From an uncultured Chitinophagaceae bacterium (lineage in GTDB: Bacteria > Bacteroidota > Bacteroidia > Chitinophagales > Chitinophagaceae), in the NCBI GenBank assembly GCA_903830285.1, contig CAIKTE010000121.1, forward strand, positions 1-64,000: a stretch of DNA of 64,000 nt. The letters run 5' to 3'. Under the pieces are notes generated by a model that made no database searches, was not told the DNA's origin, and saw nothing but the letters and a program-made list of their open reading frames with translations. Below, in pieces: positions 16,532-26,464 of the stretch. Position 1 is the stretch's first letter. Each line of letters opens with the position of its first letter. The translations under genes and the position numbers were made by a program.

Positions 16532-18316
16532 TTATTTCTTTTGTTTAGCGGCCCATGCATCCATTTTCTTTTCTACAATTTCCAAAGGCATACAGCCGTC
16601 CTTTAAAAACTCATCATGAAAAGCTGAGAGTTTAAAATGTTCGCCCAATTGCTCCTGATATTTATTTCTAAGTTCCCTAATTTTTAATGCCCCTATCTTA
16701 TAACTTAATGCCTGTCCCGGCACTGCCATATAACGTTCGATCTCTGCAGTGGCAGCTTCTTCGCTGATGGCTTCATTATCCATCATATATTTAATTGCTG
16801 CTTCCCTTGTCATTCCTTTTACATGCATTCCCGGGTCAACGACCAGGCGAATGGCCCGATGAATTTCATCGCCCAATGCACCCATGTATTGATATGGATC
16901 CGTGTACAACCCTAATTCTTTACCCAAACTTTCGCAATACAAAGCATATCCTTCGCCATAAGCACCATACCATAAAAACCGACGGAATTTAGGAAGCTTC
17001 TCATTTTCCATTTGTAATGAACCCTGGTAATGATGGCCCGGAATAGCTTCATGCAAAAACAAGCTTTCCATACCACTGGTGCTGTTGAATTTTGTGGCAT
17101 CTAAAATAGGAATGTAAAAAACGCCGGGGCGCGAACCATCCGGTGAACCGGGATTATATTCAGCACTCGCACTCGCTGCTCGAAATGCTTCAGTTTGCCG
17201 GATCTCAAATTTTGATTTCGGGACCTTGCCAAACATTGTTTTTAAATTAGGTTCCATCTTTCTGTGTATGGCATGAAAAGCGTTCAGCACTTCTTCAGGT
17301 GTTTTATAAGGCGTGAACTGTTTATCGGTTTTCATGAATTCAAAGAATGCATTCAGATCACCTTTAAAACCAACAGCATTTTTCACACTGTCCATCAAAT
17401 CCCGGATACGTTTCACTTCTGCTAAACCCGTATTATAAATTTCATCAGCAGTTTTATGGGTTGTCGTCCATAATGCAATATCATACTCATACAAAGCAGC
17501 GCCATTAGGCAAAGCATTGATACCGGTGCTGTTCCTGGCTTTGGGCAGGTACTCATTTTTTAAAAAATCACCCAGTGTTTTATAAGATGTAACAATATTT
17601 TTTTGGATAGAAACTGTAAATGCTTCTGTTAATCTTTTTTTATCTGCATCAGAAAATTCTTTTGGCAATTTATTGATAGGGCCATAAAACAGACTCTTTG
17701 TTACGTCGTTCATCACCATTGCGTCCATTTGAGGGATCATTTTTTGTACCAACACTTTTGGCAAAACATAATTGGCAGCCATTCCTTTCCTGAAATAAAT
17801 AATGGCGCTGTCGGTCCAAACACTAAATGCTTCCATTCTTTTCAACCAATCATCATAATCTTTCATTGTTTTAAAAGGCTGATTGCCTGAACCGCTTCCC
17901 AATTCACCAAAATCCAAAGTCATTCCCCAAAACTGATTCGTGGGTATATAATTGGTATGGAATTTAAACCCTTCAATATTTATTTCCATCTCGCGTTTAA
18001 AAATATCGTAACTGATCTGATCGTTAGCATTCAATTGCTCCCTGTCGAATCTTGTAACATATACGAGATAACGATTGTAAAACTCTTTAATTTTTTTCCT
18101 GTACTCATCTGTAAAATCTGCATAGAGTTTATCATTGTATCGCGGATCACCGATGGCTGTAGCTTCTAAAGGAAACAACTGCAAACGTTCTTCATAATAT
18201 TTATCGAATAACGCAGATAGTTCTTTATTGTCTTGATTCTGTTGATTGCTGTTGCTGAGTTTGCAACTACTTACAACAGCAAACAAGGCTGCAGAATATA
18301 GAATTAATTTTTTCAT
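16532..18316 (-). CDS. DUF885 family lipoprotein, putative metallopeptidase
   Basis: The 594-residue protein starts with a lipoprotein signal (lipobox VVSSC, Cys18), so it is probably anchored to a membrane facing the periplasm. The rest matches DUF885: an N-terminal region with FPLEATAIGDPRYND, a long helical middle, and HEAIPGHH at residues 422-429 followed by a YGEGYALYCESLG segment about 25 residues later, where a third metal ligand is expected. This is the zinc-peptidase-like core of the family. Substrate unknown, probably peptides. It stands alone on the minus strand, convergent with the plug protein. Confidence 0.88.
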   Translation of the reverse strand: MKKLILYSAALFAVVSSCKLSNSNQQNQDNKELSALFDKYYEERLQLFPLEATAIGDPRYNDKLYADFTDEYRKKIKEFYNRYLVYVTRFDREQLNANDQISYDIFKREMEINIEGFKFHTNYIPTNQFWGMTLDFGELGSGSGNQPFKTMKDYDDWLKRMEAFSVWTDSAIIYFRKGMAANYVLPKVLVQKMIPQMDAMVMNDVTKSLFYGPINKLPKEFSDADKKRLTEAFTVSIQKNIVTSYKTLGDFLKNEYLPKARNSTGINALPNGAALYEYDIALWTTTHKTADEIYNTGLAEVKRIRDLMDSVKNAVGFKGDLNAFFEFMKTDKQFTPYKTPEEVLNAFHAIHRKMEPNLKTMFGKVPKSKFEIRQTEAFRAASASAEYNPGSPDGSRPGVFYIPILDATKFNSTSGMESLFLHEAIPGHHYQGSLQMENEKLPKFRRFLWYGAYGEGYALYCESLGKELGLYTDPYQYMGALGDEIHRAIRLVVDPGMHVKGMTREAAIKYMMDNEAISEEAATAEIERYMAVPGQALSYKIGALKIRELRNKYQEQLGEHFKLSAFHDEFLKDGCMPLEIVEKKMDAWAAKQKK

Positions 18317-18364
18317 GAAAATATATTGAAGGTTGAATATAAAACTTTGTGTGATGAAGAGATA

Positions 18365-19213
18365 TTAATATTGATAAAACCCTTTCCCTGATTTTCTTCC
18401 CAATTCATTTGCAGCTAGTTTTTGTTGCTGAATGATGGAAGGCCGGAGCCTTTCGGGTTTATCCAATGCTTCCCAAACGATCCTACTTACATTGTAATTG
18501 ATATCTATGCCTATCAGGTCCATCAATTTAAACGGCCCCATTTTAAATCCGCTGGCTTCCATTACTGCATCAATGGTTTCAATATCGACAGATCCTGCCT
18601 CTACTAATCTCATCGCTTCCAGATAATAATGCCTTGCTACCCTGTTCACAATAAATCCCGGAGAGTCATTACACAATACGGCCGTCTTATTTAGTTGTTT
18701 GGCAAATGCCTTAATTGTTTCAATAACTACCCGATCGGTCTCATTCGTTTTAATGATTTCCACCAGTTTCATGATTGGCGCCGGATTAAAAAAATGCATT
18801 CCCACTAAATTCGAAGGGTTTTTGATTTCTCTGGCTATTTCATTGATTGAAATGGAAGAAGTATTTGTTGCAAAAATAGTTGTAGTTGAATTAATGATCG
18901 CCAATTGATTGAACAGAGTAACTTTCTTATCTTTTTGTTCGATGATGGCTTCAATGATAATATCTGCTTTACAATCTGAAATATTTGAAGTGAAGCTTAA
19001 TCGCTGAATGATCTGTTCTTTCTCCGCGGCAGTTATTTTTCCTTTTTGTATCAACAACTGCAAACTATTATTCAACCCCGACCTGCTTTTTACGATCATG
19101 TCATTATTCACATCAAATAAAATTGTGGAAAAGCCTGACTGTGCGCAAACCTGCGCAACGCCGCTACCCATGGTCCCTGCTCCGCATACACAGATAATGG
19201 CTGATTGATTCAT
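18365..19213 (-). CDS. 3-hydroxyacyl-CoA dehydrogenase (3-hydroxybutyryl-CoA type)
   Basis: This NAD(P)-dependent enzyme interconverts 3-hydroxyacyl-CoA and 3-oxoacyl-CoA in beta-oxidation, butyrate or phenylacetate metabolism. I start it at ATG 19213, which puts ICVCGAGTMGSGVAQ directly at the N-terminus and gives 282 residues, the usual length of HBD/PaaH proteins; the open frame extends 13 residues further without support. Also seen are FATNTSSISI, GMHFFNPAPIMKLVEII (catalytic His) and the NDSPGFIVNRV linker into the C-terminal dimer domain. There are no pathway neighbours, so I leave the symbol open. A 20-bp palindrome lies in the spacer to the divergent merR-type gene. Confidence 0.93.
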   Translation of the reverse strand: MNQSAIICVCGAGTMGSGVAQVCAQSGFSTILFDVNNDMIVKSRSGLNNSLQLLIQKGKITAAEKEQIIQRLSFTSNISDCKADIIIEAIIEQKDKKVTLFNQLAIINSTTTIFATNTSSISINEIAREIKNPSNLVGMHFFNPAPIMKLVEIIKTNETDRVVIETIKAFAKQLNKTAVLCNDSPGFIVNRVARHYYLEAMRLVEAGSVDIETIDAVMEASGFKMGPFKLMDLIGIDINYNVSRIVWEALDKPERLRPSIIQQQKLAANELGRKSGKGFYQY

Positions 19214-19247
19214 ATTTGCAAGATACTTACATCTTTTCCACCTGCAT

Positions 19248-19267
19248 AACAAGTTGCAAAACTTGTT
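19248..19267. promoter_or_regulatory. Perfect palindrome, likely operator between hbd-like gene and merR-like gene
   Basis: AACAAGTTGCAAAACTTGTT has perfect 8-bp arms around a 4-bp centre. It lies 35 bp before the dehydrogenase ATG on one side and 16 bp before the MerR-type ATG on the other, where a dimeric regulator could control both. MerR proteins typically bind such spaced palindromes. Confidence 0.5.
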
Positions 19268-19282
19268 TGCTATTTTTACAAT

Positions 19283-19825
19283 ATGGGATTAGAGCAATTA
19301 AATTTATTTTCTTTTGGTGATCTTCCTTCTAAACAAGAGAAGCATAAACCCGTTTATGCCGACAAGAAAATAAAAGTGAAACTAAAAAACAAAAACAAAG
19401 GACCGCTGCTTACTAAAAACCCTGAAGAAAAAAGAGGAAGAAAATCCACCAAGGAAATTTATGCAGCAGCCGACCTCATCGATATTCCTGATGATCAAAT
19501 ACTGAATCAAAAATTATATTACAGCATTAGTGAAGTGGCTGGCTGGTTTAATCTAACTACATCGCAAATCCGTTTTTGGGAAAATGAATTTGATATATTA
19601 CAGCCACGAAAAAATAGAAAGGGCGATCGGTTATTTCGGGTAGAAGATATAAAGAATCTGCAGTTGATCTATTATTTATTACGCAACCGGAAATTCAGCA
19701 TTGAAGGCGCTAAAGAATATTTAAAAGCAAATAAAAATAAAGCTGCACTGCATCATCAGCTTGCTGAGTCTTTAACAAAATTCAGATTGTTCCTGCTCGA
19801 ATTAAAAACAAATTTAGCATCTTGA
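19283..19825 (+). CDS. MerR family transcriptional regulator
   Basis: The 180-residue protein has a Lys-rich, probably disordered N-terminus (residues 1-60), a MerR-type winged helix-turn-helix (about 78-145: LYYSISEVAGWFNLTTSQIRFWE, then the LQPRKNRKGDRLFRVEDI wing and LIYYLLRNRKFSIEGAKEYL) and a short coiled-coil tail. There is no effector domain and no Cys cluster, so it is a small MerR type as found widely in Bacteroidota. It may act on its own divergent promoter region through the palindrome just upstream. The thioredoxin-fold lipoprotein gene follows after 26 bp and may share its transcript. Confidence 0.88.
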   Translation: MGLEQLNLFSFGDLPSKQEKHKPVYADKKIKVKLKNKNKGPLLTKNPEEKRGRKSTKEIYAAADLIDIPDDQILNQKLYYSISEVAGWFNLTTSQIRFWENEFDILQPRKNRKGDRLFRVEDIKNLQLIYYLLRNRKFSIEGAKEYLKANKNKAALHHQLAESLTKFRLFLLELKTNLAS

Positions 19826-19851
19826 TTTATCTGTTAATTCAATAGACTTTT

Positions 19852-20376
19852 ATGAGAAATACATTCCTTGCATTATTTGCTGTACTACTTGTGTCCTGTT
19901 CGTCTTCACATAAACTTTCTAAAATTCAATATTCCGTTGTTCCTGATGACAGGGCTAAAATCTTGAAAGGCATCATCAACAGATCCATCATTGAGAACGA
20001 CACTTCCTTTGCATGGTTCAAGGAAAACATGAAATGGGGGCAGGCTGATGAGGCCGCCGTTGCTGCATTTAAACAAAAAGGAAAACTATTTAAGCTGATC
20101 ATTTTTGGCGGTACATGGTGCGAGGACACACAAAATATTTTACCAAAGATCTATCGAGTGGTAGATAAAAGCGGTTATCCCGAAAAAAATATTGTGCTGA
20201 TTGCAGTTGACAGAAAAAAACAAACTATCAATGACCTTCATACAACTTATAAAATAATAAACGTCCCTACTTTTATTGTTATGAAGGATGGAAAAGAGAT
20301 CGGCAGAGTAGTCGAATATGGGAAATCAGGCTCGACTGAAAAGGATCTGGCTGAGATCATTCAATCAATTCAGTGA
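19852..20376 (+). CDS. Thioredoxin-fold lipoprotein with single active-site Cys
   Basis: The 174-residue protein has a lipoprotein signal (LLVSCSS, lipid Cys16) and a thioredoxin-like domain from about residue 75: KLIIFGGTWCEDT, a beta-alpha-beta core and the cis-Pro motif INVPTFIV with DGKEIGR behind it. The active site reads W-C90-E-D-T93, so the second Cys of the usual CxxC is missing; it cannot be a simple dithiol oxidoreductase and may work by a monothiol mechanism or bind a partner. It follows the MerR gene by 26 bp. Its stop directly abuts the stop of the convergent mscS gene. Confidence 0.82.
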   Translation: MRNTFLALFAVLLVSCSSSHKLSKIQYSVVPDDRAKILKGIINRSIIENDTSFAWFKENMKWGQADEAAVAAFKQKGKLFKLIIFGGTWCEDTQNILPKIYRVVDKSGYPEKNIVLIAVDRKKQTINDLHTTYKIINVPTFIVMKDGKEIGRVVEYGKSGSTEKDLAEIIQSIQ

Positions 20377-21474
20377 TCATTTATTCCTTACAATCACATC
20401 CATATTTTTTGCAGCTAATTCAATTTTATCTTTTTCAAGCATTGCGATCACACTTAAATTAATTTCTTCACGCAACGCATTGAATTCTTCTATCTGTTGA
20501 GGCATTATAGTAAAATAATCAACTGCTATGATATGTGCATTTCTTCCTGTATCCTGCAGATACACGAATGAGTTGCTTACATAGGTATGCTTCTTCAATA
20601 GGTCTTTAATTTCTGTTGTCAAGGATTTGATCTGAGCGGATGTTGTAGAGAAACTAAGTTCCAAACGCATTTCCACCTTGCGTTCTGTGCGAAGTGTAAT
20701 ATTATCAATAATGGTATCTACCATTTGTTTGTTGGGTACTGAGATATAGGTTTTACTTTCTGTTCTGATTCGCGTACTTCTTAACCCGATCTTTTCGATA
20801 ACTCCGGTAAAATTTTGCACTTTCACCAGGTCGCCTGTAATGAATGGTTTATCAAAAAAAATGATAAAAGAAGCGATCAGATTTTCCAAACTCTCCCGAG
20901 TTGCCAATGCCAATGCTGCACCAACGATGCTTAAACCGGTCAGCAAATTTCCGATGTCTTTATTAAAGGCCAAACGAAGTACTAGTAAAACACCGATGAT
21001 AATAAGAATGACCTTGAAGAAATCTTTGAAGAAAACAATGAGCTGATTGTCGGTTTTATCTTTAGTAAAGTTTGCTTTCTCTTCTAATATCTGTGCTACA
21101 AATTCAACGATTCGGATACAAAGTCTTATAAATAAGACCACGATAATAATTATACCAATAGTGCTTACCAGATCTTCAGTGCTTAAATGTTTATGGTAGA
21201 GAGTAACTTTTAAAATTTCGGGAAAGGTCAATCTATCCAATGCTGTATATGCAATGAATACCAGCAGGAATCTTTCCATCGGCTTAATAACGAGACTCAG
21301 AAATGCATTCTTATTTTGAGATCTGTTTTTATTGGTGATAACGAGCAATAATTTGCTTGCTAGAAATCTTGACACTAATCTTTTGATCAGCAACATCAAT
21401 ACTATTGTGCCTACTACATAGAGATATGCTTCAACTGTATTATCTAAAAAAGTATAATTCAAAATCTCTTTCAT
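20377..21474 (-). CDS. Mechanosensitive ion channel family protein (MscS type)
   Basis: The 365-residue inner-membrane protein has four to five N-terminal hydrophobic segments (about residues 15-35, 65-85, 105-125, 150-170 and the pore helix) followed by the MscS beta domain: GLSIVGAALALATRESLENLIASFIIFFDKPF, split over the pore helix, then GDLVKVQNFTGVIEKIGLRSTRIRT and a soluble C-terminal part. Family members open under membrane tension to release osmolytes. The LpxH-like gene lies 6 bp upstream on the same strand, so the two are probably co-transcribed. Confidence 0.9.
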   Translation of the reverse strand: MKEILNYTFLDNTVEAYLYVVGTIVLMLLIKRLVSRFLASKLLLVITNKNRSQNKNAFLSLVIKPMERFLLVFIAYTALDRLTFPEILKVTLYHKHLSTEDLVSTIGIIIIVVLFIRLCIRIVEFVAQILEEKANFTKDKTDNQLIVFFKDFFKVILIIIGVLLVLRLAFNKDIGNLLTGLSIVGAALALATRESLENLIASFIIFFDKPFITGDLVKVQNFTGVIEKIGLRSTRIRTESKTYISVPNKQMVDTIIDNITLRTERKVEMRLELSFSTTSAQIKSLTTEIKDLLKKHTYVSNSFVYLQDTGRNAHIIAVDYFTIMPQQIEEFNALREEINLSVIAMLEKDKIELAAKNMDVIVRNK

Positions 21475-21480
21475 GTTAAA

Positions 21481-22239
21481 TTATTCTTCCCATTTTTTTA
21501 ATTCAACATTGTTGCCATCAAAACTAGCGTAGGTAAAATTGCGGATCCAATCGCCGAGGTTTATATAACGACTTTGATCATTCAAAGTAAAATCGATAGG
21601 ATAATGACGATGGCCAAAAATAAAATAATCGAAATGTTCTTTTTGTAAGATCTCTTTGCAATAAACGATCAGCCATTCGCCGTCTTCCCCTAAAAAATGC
21701 TCATCACTTGTTCCCGTTTTAGCCCTGCTTTTTGCACTGAAATAATTGGCCAACCCCAAGCCCCATGTAGGATGCAGCTGCCCAAACATCCATTGACATA
21801 ATTTATTGCGAAATATTTTCTTGATGAATTTATACCCGTGATCTCCCGGACCCAATCCATCTCCATGACCGATATAAAATTTCTTGTTGTTCCAAACAAA
21901 TGTTTTAGGTTCGAAATAAACAGGGATATTTAATTCTTTTTGAAAATAATCTTTCATCCACATATCGTGATTGCCCACAAAAAAGTAAACCGGCAACCCA
22001 TTATCTGTTAGTTCAGCTAGTTTTCCGAGTAACCGTACATAACCCTTAGGGACCACTTTTCTGTACTCATACCAAAAATCAAAAATATCGCCAACAATAA
22101 AAATAGCTGCTGCGTCTTTTTGAATACTGTCTAAAAAAGAAACGATCTTTTTTTCTCTCACCAAACTGCTTTTGGCATCCGGGGCACCAAGATGAAAATC
22201 GGATAGAAAATATATTTTTTTATCTGGGCTAATATTCAT
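21481..22239 (-). CDS. UDP-2,3-diacylglucosamine diphosphatase-like metallophosphoesterase
   Basis: The 252-residue protein has the calcineurin-type metal ligands in order: YFLSDFHLGAPD, VGDIFDFWYEY, FVGNHDMWMKDY, GHGDGLGPGDHGYK and FIFGHRHYPID. The DFHLG start and the FxGNHDxW and GHGD motifs are those of LpxH, which cuts UDP-2,3-diacylglucosamine to lipid X in lipid A synthesis at the cytoplasmic membrane surface. Several Bacteroidota have more than one such protein, so lipid A synthesis is likely but not proven. It lies between the LUD gene and the mscS-type gene on the same strand. Confidence 0.85.
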   Translation of the reverse strand: MNISPDKKIYFLSDFHLGAPDAKSSLVREKKIVSFLDSIQKDAAAIFIVGDIFDFWYEYRKVVPKGYVRLLGKLAELTDNGLPVYFFVGNHDMWMKDYFQKELNIPVYFEPKTFVWNNKKFYIGHGDGLGPGDHGYKFIKKIFRNKLCQWMFGQLHPTWGLGLANYFSAKSRAKTGTSDEHFLGEDGEWLIVYCKEILQKEHFDYFIFGHRHYPIDFTLNDQSRYINLGDWIRNFTYASFDGNNVELKKWEE

Positions 22240-22281
22240 TCCGCAAGTTGATTTATTCCTTTATTTCAATTAGAAAAGAAA

Positions 22282-22917
22282 TTATTGCTTGTCAACCAAA
22301 AAGCAAAATACTTCTTTGGGTCCGTGCACACCTACCACCAGCGTTTTTTCAATATCAGCTGTACGGCTTGGCCCTGTTGCCAAACTAATTAATGACGGAA
22401 GATTATTTTTATATTTTTCTTTTAGAATTTGCAGACCGTCTTTAATATCATACACTAATTGATTGCTGTATGCAATACAAATATGTACAGGTGCATAAAC
22501 GCTAGCAGTTCTTCCGCTTTGCGATGCACTGCTTAATAAAATACTCCCCGTTCTTGCAATTAATAATTCGCAGCTTGTAATGGAAGCATCGCAGGATTTT
22601 AGATCAGTTACAGATAAATTGGCAAATCCATTTACAGCTAAATGTTGTTTTACATCAGCTTCTAAACAAAATATCTTTTCCCATTTTCTCGCGGTAGCCA
22701 ATGTGTTGAGTTGATCTACCAATTCTTTTTCGTTTGCACAAAAGGAAAACCGTCCGAGCAAGCCTGTAAAATTTTCAGCAAACTCCAGTTCCAATTCTTT
22801 TGAAGATAATTGAAACACACTATCGTTGCCTTCGCTTTGCGGAAAAGGAACAGGCACCTGATGAGTCAGTGCCTGTCTTATTTTTTTTAAAATATTTTCT
22901 TTTGCTGTATTTGCCAT
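22282..22917 (-). CDS. LUD domain protein (LutC/YkgG family)
   Basis: The 211-residue protein matches the LutC/YkgG family: an N-terminal helical part (ENILKKIRQAL), a middle region with variable strands, and the conserved core ELLIARTGSILLSSASQSGRT, then SLATGPSRTADIEKTLVVGVHGPKEV. In organisms with a lutABC operon this subunit belongs to the iron-sulfur lactate oxidase; here no lutA or lutB is near, and in many Bacteroidota a lone copy sits directly after ftsH, as here (23 bp). Its role in that setting is unknown. Confidence 0.87.
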   Translation of the reverse strand: MANTAKENILKKIRQALTHQVPVPFPQSEGNDSVFQLSSKELELEFAENFTGLLGRFSFCANEKELVDQLNTLATARKWEKIFCLEADVKQHLAVNGFANLSVTDLKSCDASITSCELLIARTGSILLSSASQSGRTASVYAPVHICIAYSNQLVYDIKDGLQILKEKYKNNLPSLISLATGPSRTADIEKTLVVGVHGPKEVFCFLVDKQ

Positions 22918-22940
22918 TGCTTCACAATTACAGATGAATA

Positions 22941-25016
22941 TTAATTTTCTATTTTTGGAGTAGGCACTTTATCATCCACTATTGGTAAAGGTGCAATGAT
23001 ATCAGCAGGCGGCACACCACCGATCGGATCGGGTTCGATATCTTCCAAAATTTTCTTTTCTTCAAACGGACGTTTACCGATCAGTTCTTCCACATCACTC
23101 TTATGCAAAACTTCCTTATCTAATAATTCCTTGGCTAATATTTCTACTTCTGCTTTCTTCTCTGTCAATAATTTTAGTGTGCGTTGATAAGCTTCATCAA
23201 TAATTCCGCGTACTTCTTCATCGATCATCTTCCCGGTTTCTTCACTATATGGTTTAGTAAAGGTTTGTTCTTGTGTAGGATCATAGAAACTTACATTTCC
23301 TATTTTTTCATTCATACCATAAGCCGTTACCATGCTGTATGCGATACGTGTTATTTGTTGAAGATCATTTGAAGCACCGGTAGAGATTTTACCAAAGAAG
23401 ATCTGCTCAGCTGCACGGCCACCTAAGGTCATACAAATCTGATCCATTAATTGATCAGTGTTATATAAATATTGCTCTTTAGGCGTGTATTGCGCATAAC
23501 CCAGTGCTGCTGTACCTCTAGGAACGATCGTAACTTTTAATAAAGGATATGCATGTTCCAAGAACCATCCGCAGATCGCATGCCCCGCTTCATGATACGC
23601 AATCACTTCCTTTTCGTATGGTGCGATAATTTTATTTTTCTTTTCCAATCCGCCGATCACACGATCAATAGCATCCTGGAAGTCACTCATATCAACAGCC
23701 AATTTATCCTTTCTTGCAGCGATCAATGCGGCTTCATTACAAACATTGGCAATATCGGCTCCTGCAAATCCCGGAGTTTGTTCTGCTAGTTTATAAATAT
23801 CTAAAGTCTCAGAAATTTTGATCGGCATTAAATGCACTTTGAAAATTGCTTCACGACCCTTTACATCAGGTTTATCTATAGATATCTGACGATCGAATCT
23901 TCCGGGTCTAAGCAATGCTGTATCCAATACATCAGGCCTGTTCGTTGCTGCCAAAATAATAATACCAGTATCGCCGCCAAAGCCATCCATTTCCACCAAT
24001 AATTGATTCAATGTATTTTCTCTTTCATCATTGCTCATGATCGCATTTCTTCCACGGGCTCGACCAATTGCATCGATCTCATCGATAAAAATGATACATG
24101 GTGCTTTCTCTCTGGCCTGTTTGAACAGATCACGAACACGGCTGGCACCAACTCCAACAAACATTTCCACAAAATCTGATCCGCTTAAACTAAAGAAAGG
24201 AACTTGTGCTTCACCTGCCATTGCTTTCGCCAGCAATGTTTTACCGGTTCCCGGAGGGCCTATCAATAAAGCACCTTTAGGGATCTTGCCACCAAGTGAA
24301 GTATATTTTTTTGGATTTTTTAAGAAGTCAACAATTTCCATCACTTCCACTTTTGCTTCATCTAATCCCGCAACATCGGTGAATGTGATATTTACTTTAG
24401 CGCCTTTATCAAATAGTGTTGCTTTTGATTTTCCAATATTGAAAATACCTCCCGGGCCGCCGCCGCCTGGTCCACCACCACCCATTTTACGCATCAACAA
24501 TATCCATAACCCAACGATCACCAACATGGAAATGATCGTACTCACAATTGGACCGCCTAAAAAATCAGAATCGTCTTTTGGATAAGTTTGAATATGTTCA
24601 ACTGTTGGATTTTCTTTATAAAAATCTTTCAGATCATCATCAAAAACCTTTAAGTCTGTAATATTGAATTGAAAAAGAGGTACACCTTTAACTTTTGCAG
24701 GTTCTAGTTTTATTTTCAGTTTTGATTCATAAAAGGGTTTTACGATACTATCTGATTTGATATAAACCCGCACCAATCCCTTATTTCTGATGATATCTAA
24801 CTTTTCGACATCACCTTGAGCAATCATTTTGTGAAAAACCTCTTGTTGTGATGTTGCAGAAGTTTCCGGGCTAAACTTCCAAAAAGTGCTGCCTACCAAT
24901 ACTGCAAATATGATCAGATATATCCAATAGATGCTGAACTTAGGGCCCTTACGTGGAGTTTTATCATCGCCACTGTTGGTGAACGGAAATTTTGTTTTGT
25001 TATCTTCTTGTGCCAT
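22941..25016 (-). CDS. ftsH: ATP-dependent zinc metalloprotease FtsH
   Basis: This is a membrane-bound AAA+ protease that degrades misfolded or short-lived membrane and cytoplasmic proteins. The 691-residue protein has two membrane helices (about 29-47 and 157-176) around a periplasmic domain, a Gly-rich linker, Walker A GPPGTGKT at 253-260, Walker B around IIFIDEIDA at 308-316, the second-region-of-homology [19 protein letters not shown], and the zinc site HEAGH at 475-479. The C-terminal tail is Pro/Asp-rich. The order rsfS-ftsH-LUD gene is conserved in Bacteroidota. Confidence 0.97.
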   Translation of the reverse strand: MAQEDNKTKFPFTNSGDDKTPRKGPKFSIYWIYLIIFAVLVGSTFWKFSPETSATSQQEVFHKMIAQGDVEKLDIIRNKGLVRVYIKSDSIVKPFYESKLKIKLEPAKVKGVPLFQFNITDLKVFDDDLKDFYKENPTVEHIQTYPKDDSDFLGGPIVSTIISMLVIVGLWILLMRKMGGGGPGGGGPGGIFNIGKSKATLFDKGAKVNITFTDVAGLDEAKVEVMEIVDFLKNPKKYTSLGGKIPKGALLIGPPGTGKTLLAKAMAGEAQVPFFSLSGSDFVEMFVGVGASRVRDLFKQAREKAPCIIFIDEIDAIGRARGRNAIMSNDERENTLNQLLVEMDGFGGDTGIIILAATNRPDVLDTALLRPGRFDRQISIDKPDVKGREAIFKVHLMPIKISETLDIYKLAEQTPGFAGADIANVCNEAALIAARKDKLAVDMSDFQDAIDRVIGGLEKKNKIIAPYEKEVIAYHEAGHAICGWFLEHAYPLLKVTIVPRGTAALGYAQYTPKEQYLYNTDQLMDQICMTLGGRAAEQIFFGKISTGASNDLQQITRIAYSMVTAYGMNEKIGNVSFYDPTQEQTFTKPYSEETGKMIDEEVRGIIDEAYQRTLKLLTEKKAEVEILAKELLDKEVLHKSDVEELIGKRPFEEKKILEDIEPDPIGGVPPADIIAPLPIVDDKVPTPKIEN

Positions 25017-25079
25017 AAATCGATTACTTCAATTAATAATGTTTCAACTCGTCAAAAGTTCAATCCTATCTAAAATTAT

Positions 25080-25484
25080 TTATTCGTCATGCCCTGTTAA
25101 AGGAGCATCGTGCCACATTTCTTCCAATCTGTAGAATTTTCTTGTATCAGGCTGCATTACATGAACCACTATATTCACATAATCGATCAATACCCAATGC
25201 AGTCCTTGTTTGCCTTCATGTTTATAGGGCGCTTCTTCACATTTCAATCTCACTTGCTCTTCAATAAAATCGCTGATGGCACGAACCTGTGTATTGCTTG
25301 TTGCCTGACAAATGATAAAAAAATCCGCAACTGCTTCCGGGATTTTGCGAAGGTCCAAACTTACCAACTGCTCACCCTTTTTATCTTGAATTGCTTTGAT
25401 AATGGTTTTAAAAATCTTCGAACTACGTGTCAGCCTCGTAACGGTACTTTTTTTACGGCTGCTCAAAACAGAAAGAGTTGTCAA
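25080..25484 (-). CDS. rsfS: Ribosome silencing factor RsfS
   Basis: RsfS binds ribosomal protein L14 and blocks subunit joining when nutrients are short. The product shows the family core: IFKTIIKAIQDKKGE, VSLDLRKIPEAVADFFIICQATS, TQVRAISDFIEEQV and GLHWVLIDYVNIVVHVMQPDTRKFYRLEEMW. The frame has no ATG start. I choose TTG at 25484, giving 134 residues, near the family norm; another TTG at 25589 would add 35 residues with no family counterpart. The gene reads toward ftsH with a 63-bp gap and is divergent from birA. Confidence 0.9.
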   Translation of the reverse strand: MTTLSVLSSRKKSTVTRLTRSSKIFKTIIKAIQDKKGEQLVSLDLRKIPEAVADFFIICQATSNTQVRAISDFIEEQVRLKCEEAPYKHEGKQGLHWVLIDYVNIVVHVMQPDTRKFYRLEEMWHDAPLTGHDE

Positions 25485-25690
25485 TAATTTATCGAATTTG
25501 TTGTGAAAAATAATTTGTTCCTCTGCTAAAGTGTTAGATTCAACCTTTGTTGTTCTAACATCTCTCCATGAGAGACGTACACACTTCAACTTTATTTTAT
25601 TTGTCCGAATTTATAATTGGATATAATTTCAACCAATAACCAATTTTAAACTGCCAGGCTTCATTTATCTTCGTCAAAAGTAGCAATTCT

Positions 25691-26464
25691 TTGTCATCAT
25701 CTTCTACCATAAATACAATCGGGTACCCATTCATAGAATTGCTGGCAGTTGACAGTACCAATAACTATGCCTTTGACAAGCTACAAGCAAATTTGGCTGC
25801 ACATGGTACTGCATACTTTGCGCAAGAACAAAAAGCAGGAAAAGGACAAAGGGGCAAGACCTGGAATGCTGAACCCGGAAGCAATATTATACTCTCTGTA
25901 ACGCTTGATACGGCTTTCTTATCGATACATCAGCAGTTTTTTCTCAGTGTTACAGTAGCGTTGGCAGCTCATGATCTTTTTAGTAAATATGCAGGTGAAG
26001 AAACCAAAATAAAATGGCCAAATGATATATACTGGCGTGACAGGAAGGCAGGGGGCATTTTAATCGAATCGTCAGTTAAAACAAATAAGGCAGGCAAAGC
26101 GGTTTGGAATTGGGCAGTTGTTGGCTTAGGAATTAACATTAATCAAACAGATTTTCCTGAAAATTTGAGCAATCCGGTATCATTAAAACAGATCACAGGA
26201 AAAGAGTTCGACCCTATTTTGCTGGCAAAAGAGCTATGTGATTGTTTGCAAAAGCGCTTTTCGGAATTGAAAAAGGGGGCTACAAAAAAACTATTGGAAG
26301 AATACAATTTGCTTTTGTACAAAATGAAAGAAAGCGTTCGTTTGAAAAAAAAGAATGCAGCATTTCATTGTGTGATAAAAGGCGTAAACGCTAACGGTGA
26401 ATTAATGGTTAGTGGAGCAGCTCAGGAAAGTTTTGTGTTTGGAGAAGTAAAATGGCAACTATAA
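25691..26464 (+). CDS. birA: Biotin--[acetyl-CoA-carboxylase] ligase
   Basis: This enzyme makes biotinyl-AMP and attaches biotin to carrier lysines of biotin-dependent carboxylases. The 257-residue protein has the ligase signature: DSTNNYA near residue 20, the biotin-binding GKGQRGKTW at about 49-57, [19 protein letters not shown] around residue 115 and [12 protein letters not shown]. There is no N-terminal helix-turn-helix, so this is the non-repressor type. The start is TTG at 25691; no ATG or GTG start keeps the conserved N-terminus. A box TATCTTCG (25666-25673) lies 18 bp upstream as a possible -7 element. Its end overlaps the convergent pterin dehydratase by 6 bp. Confidence 0.93.
   Translation: MSSSSTINTIGYPFIELLAVDSTNNYAFDKLQANLAAHGTAYFAQEQKAGKGQRGKTWNAEPGSNIILSVTLDTAFLSIHQQFFLSVTVALAAHDLFSKYAGEETKIKWPNDIYWRDRKAGGILIESSVKTNKAGKAVWNWAVVGLGININQTDFPENLSNPVSLKQITGKEFDPILLAKELCDCLQKRFSELKKGATKKLLEEYNLLLYKMKESVRLKKKNAAFHCVIKGVNANGELMVSGAAQESFVFGEVKWQL

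Noticed and set aside
25485-25589. N-terminal extension of RsfS from an upstream TTG
   Set aside because: The 35 extra residues have no match to the family pattern I know; the downstream TTG gives a normal length. Neither start is an ATG, so this remains uncertain.
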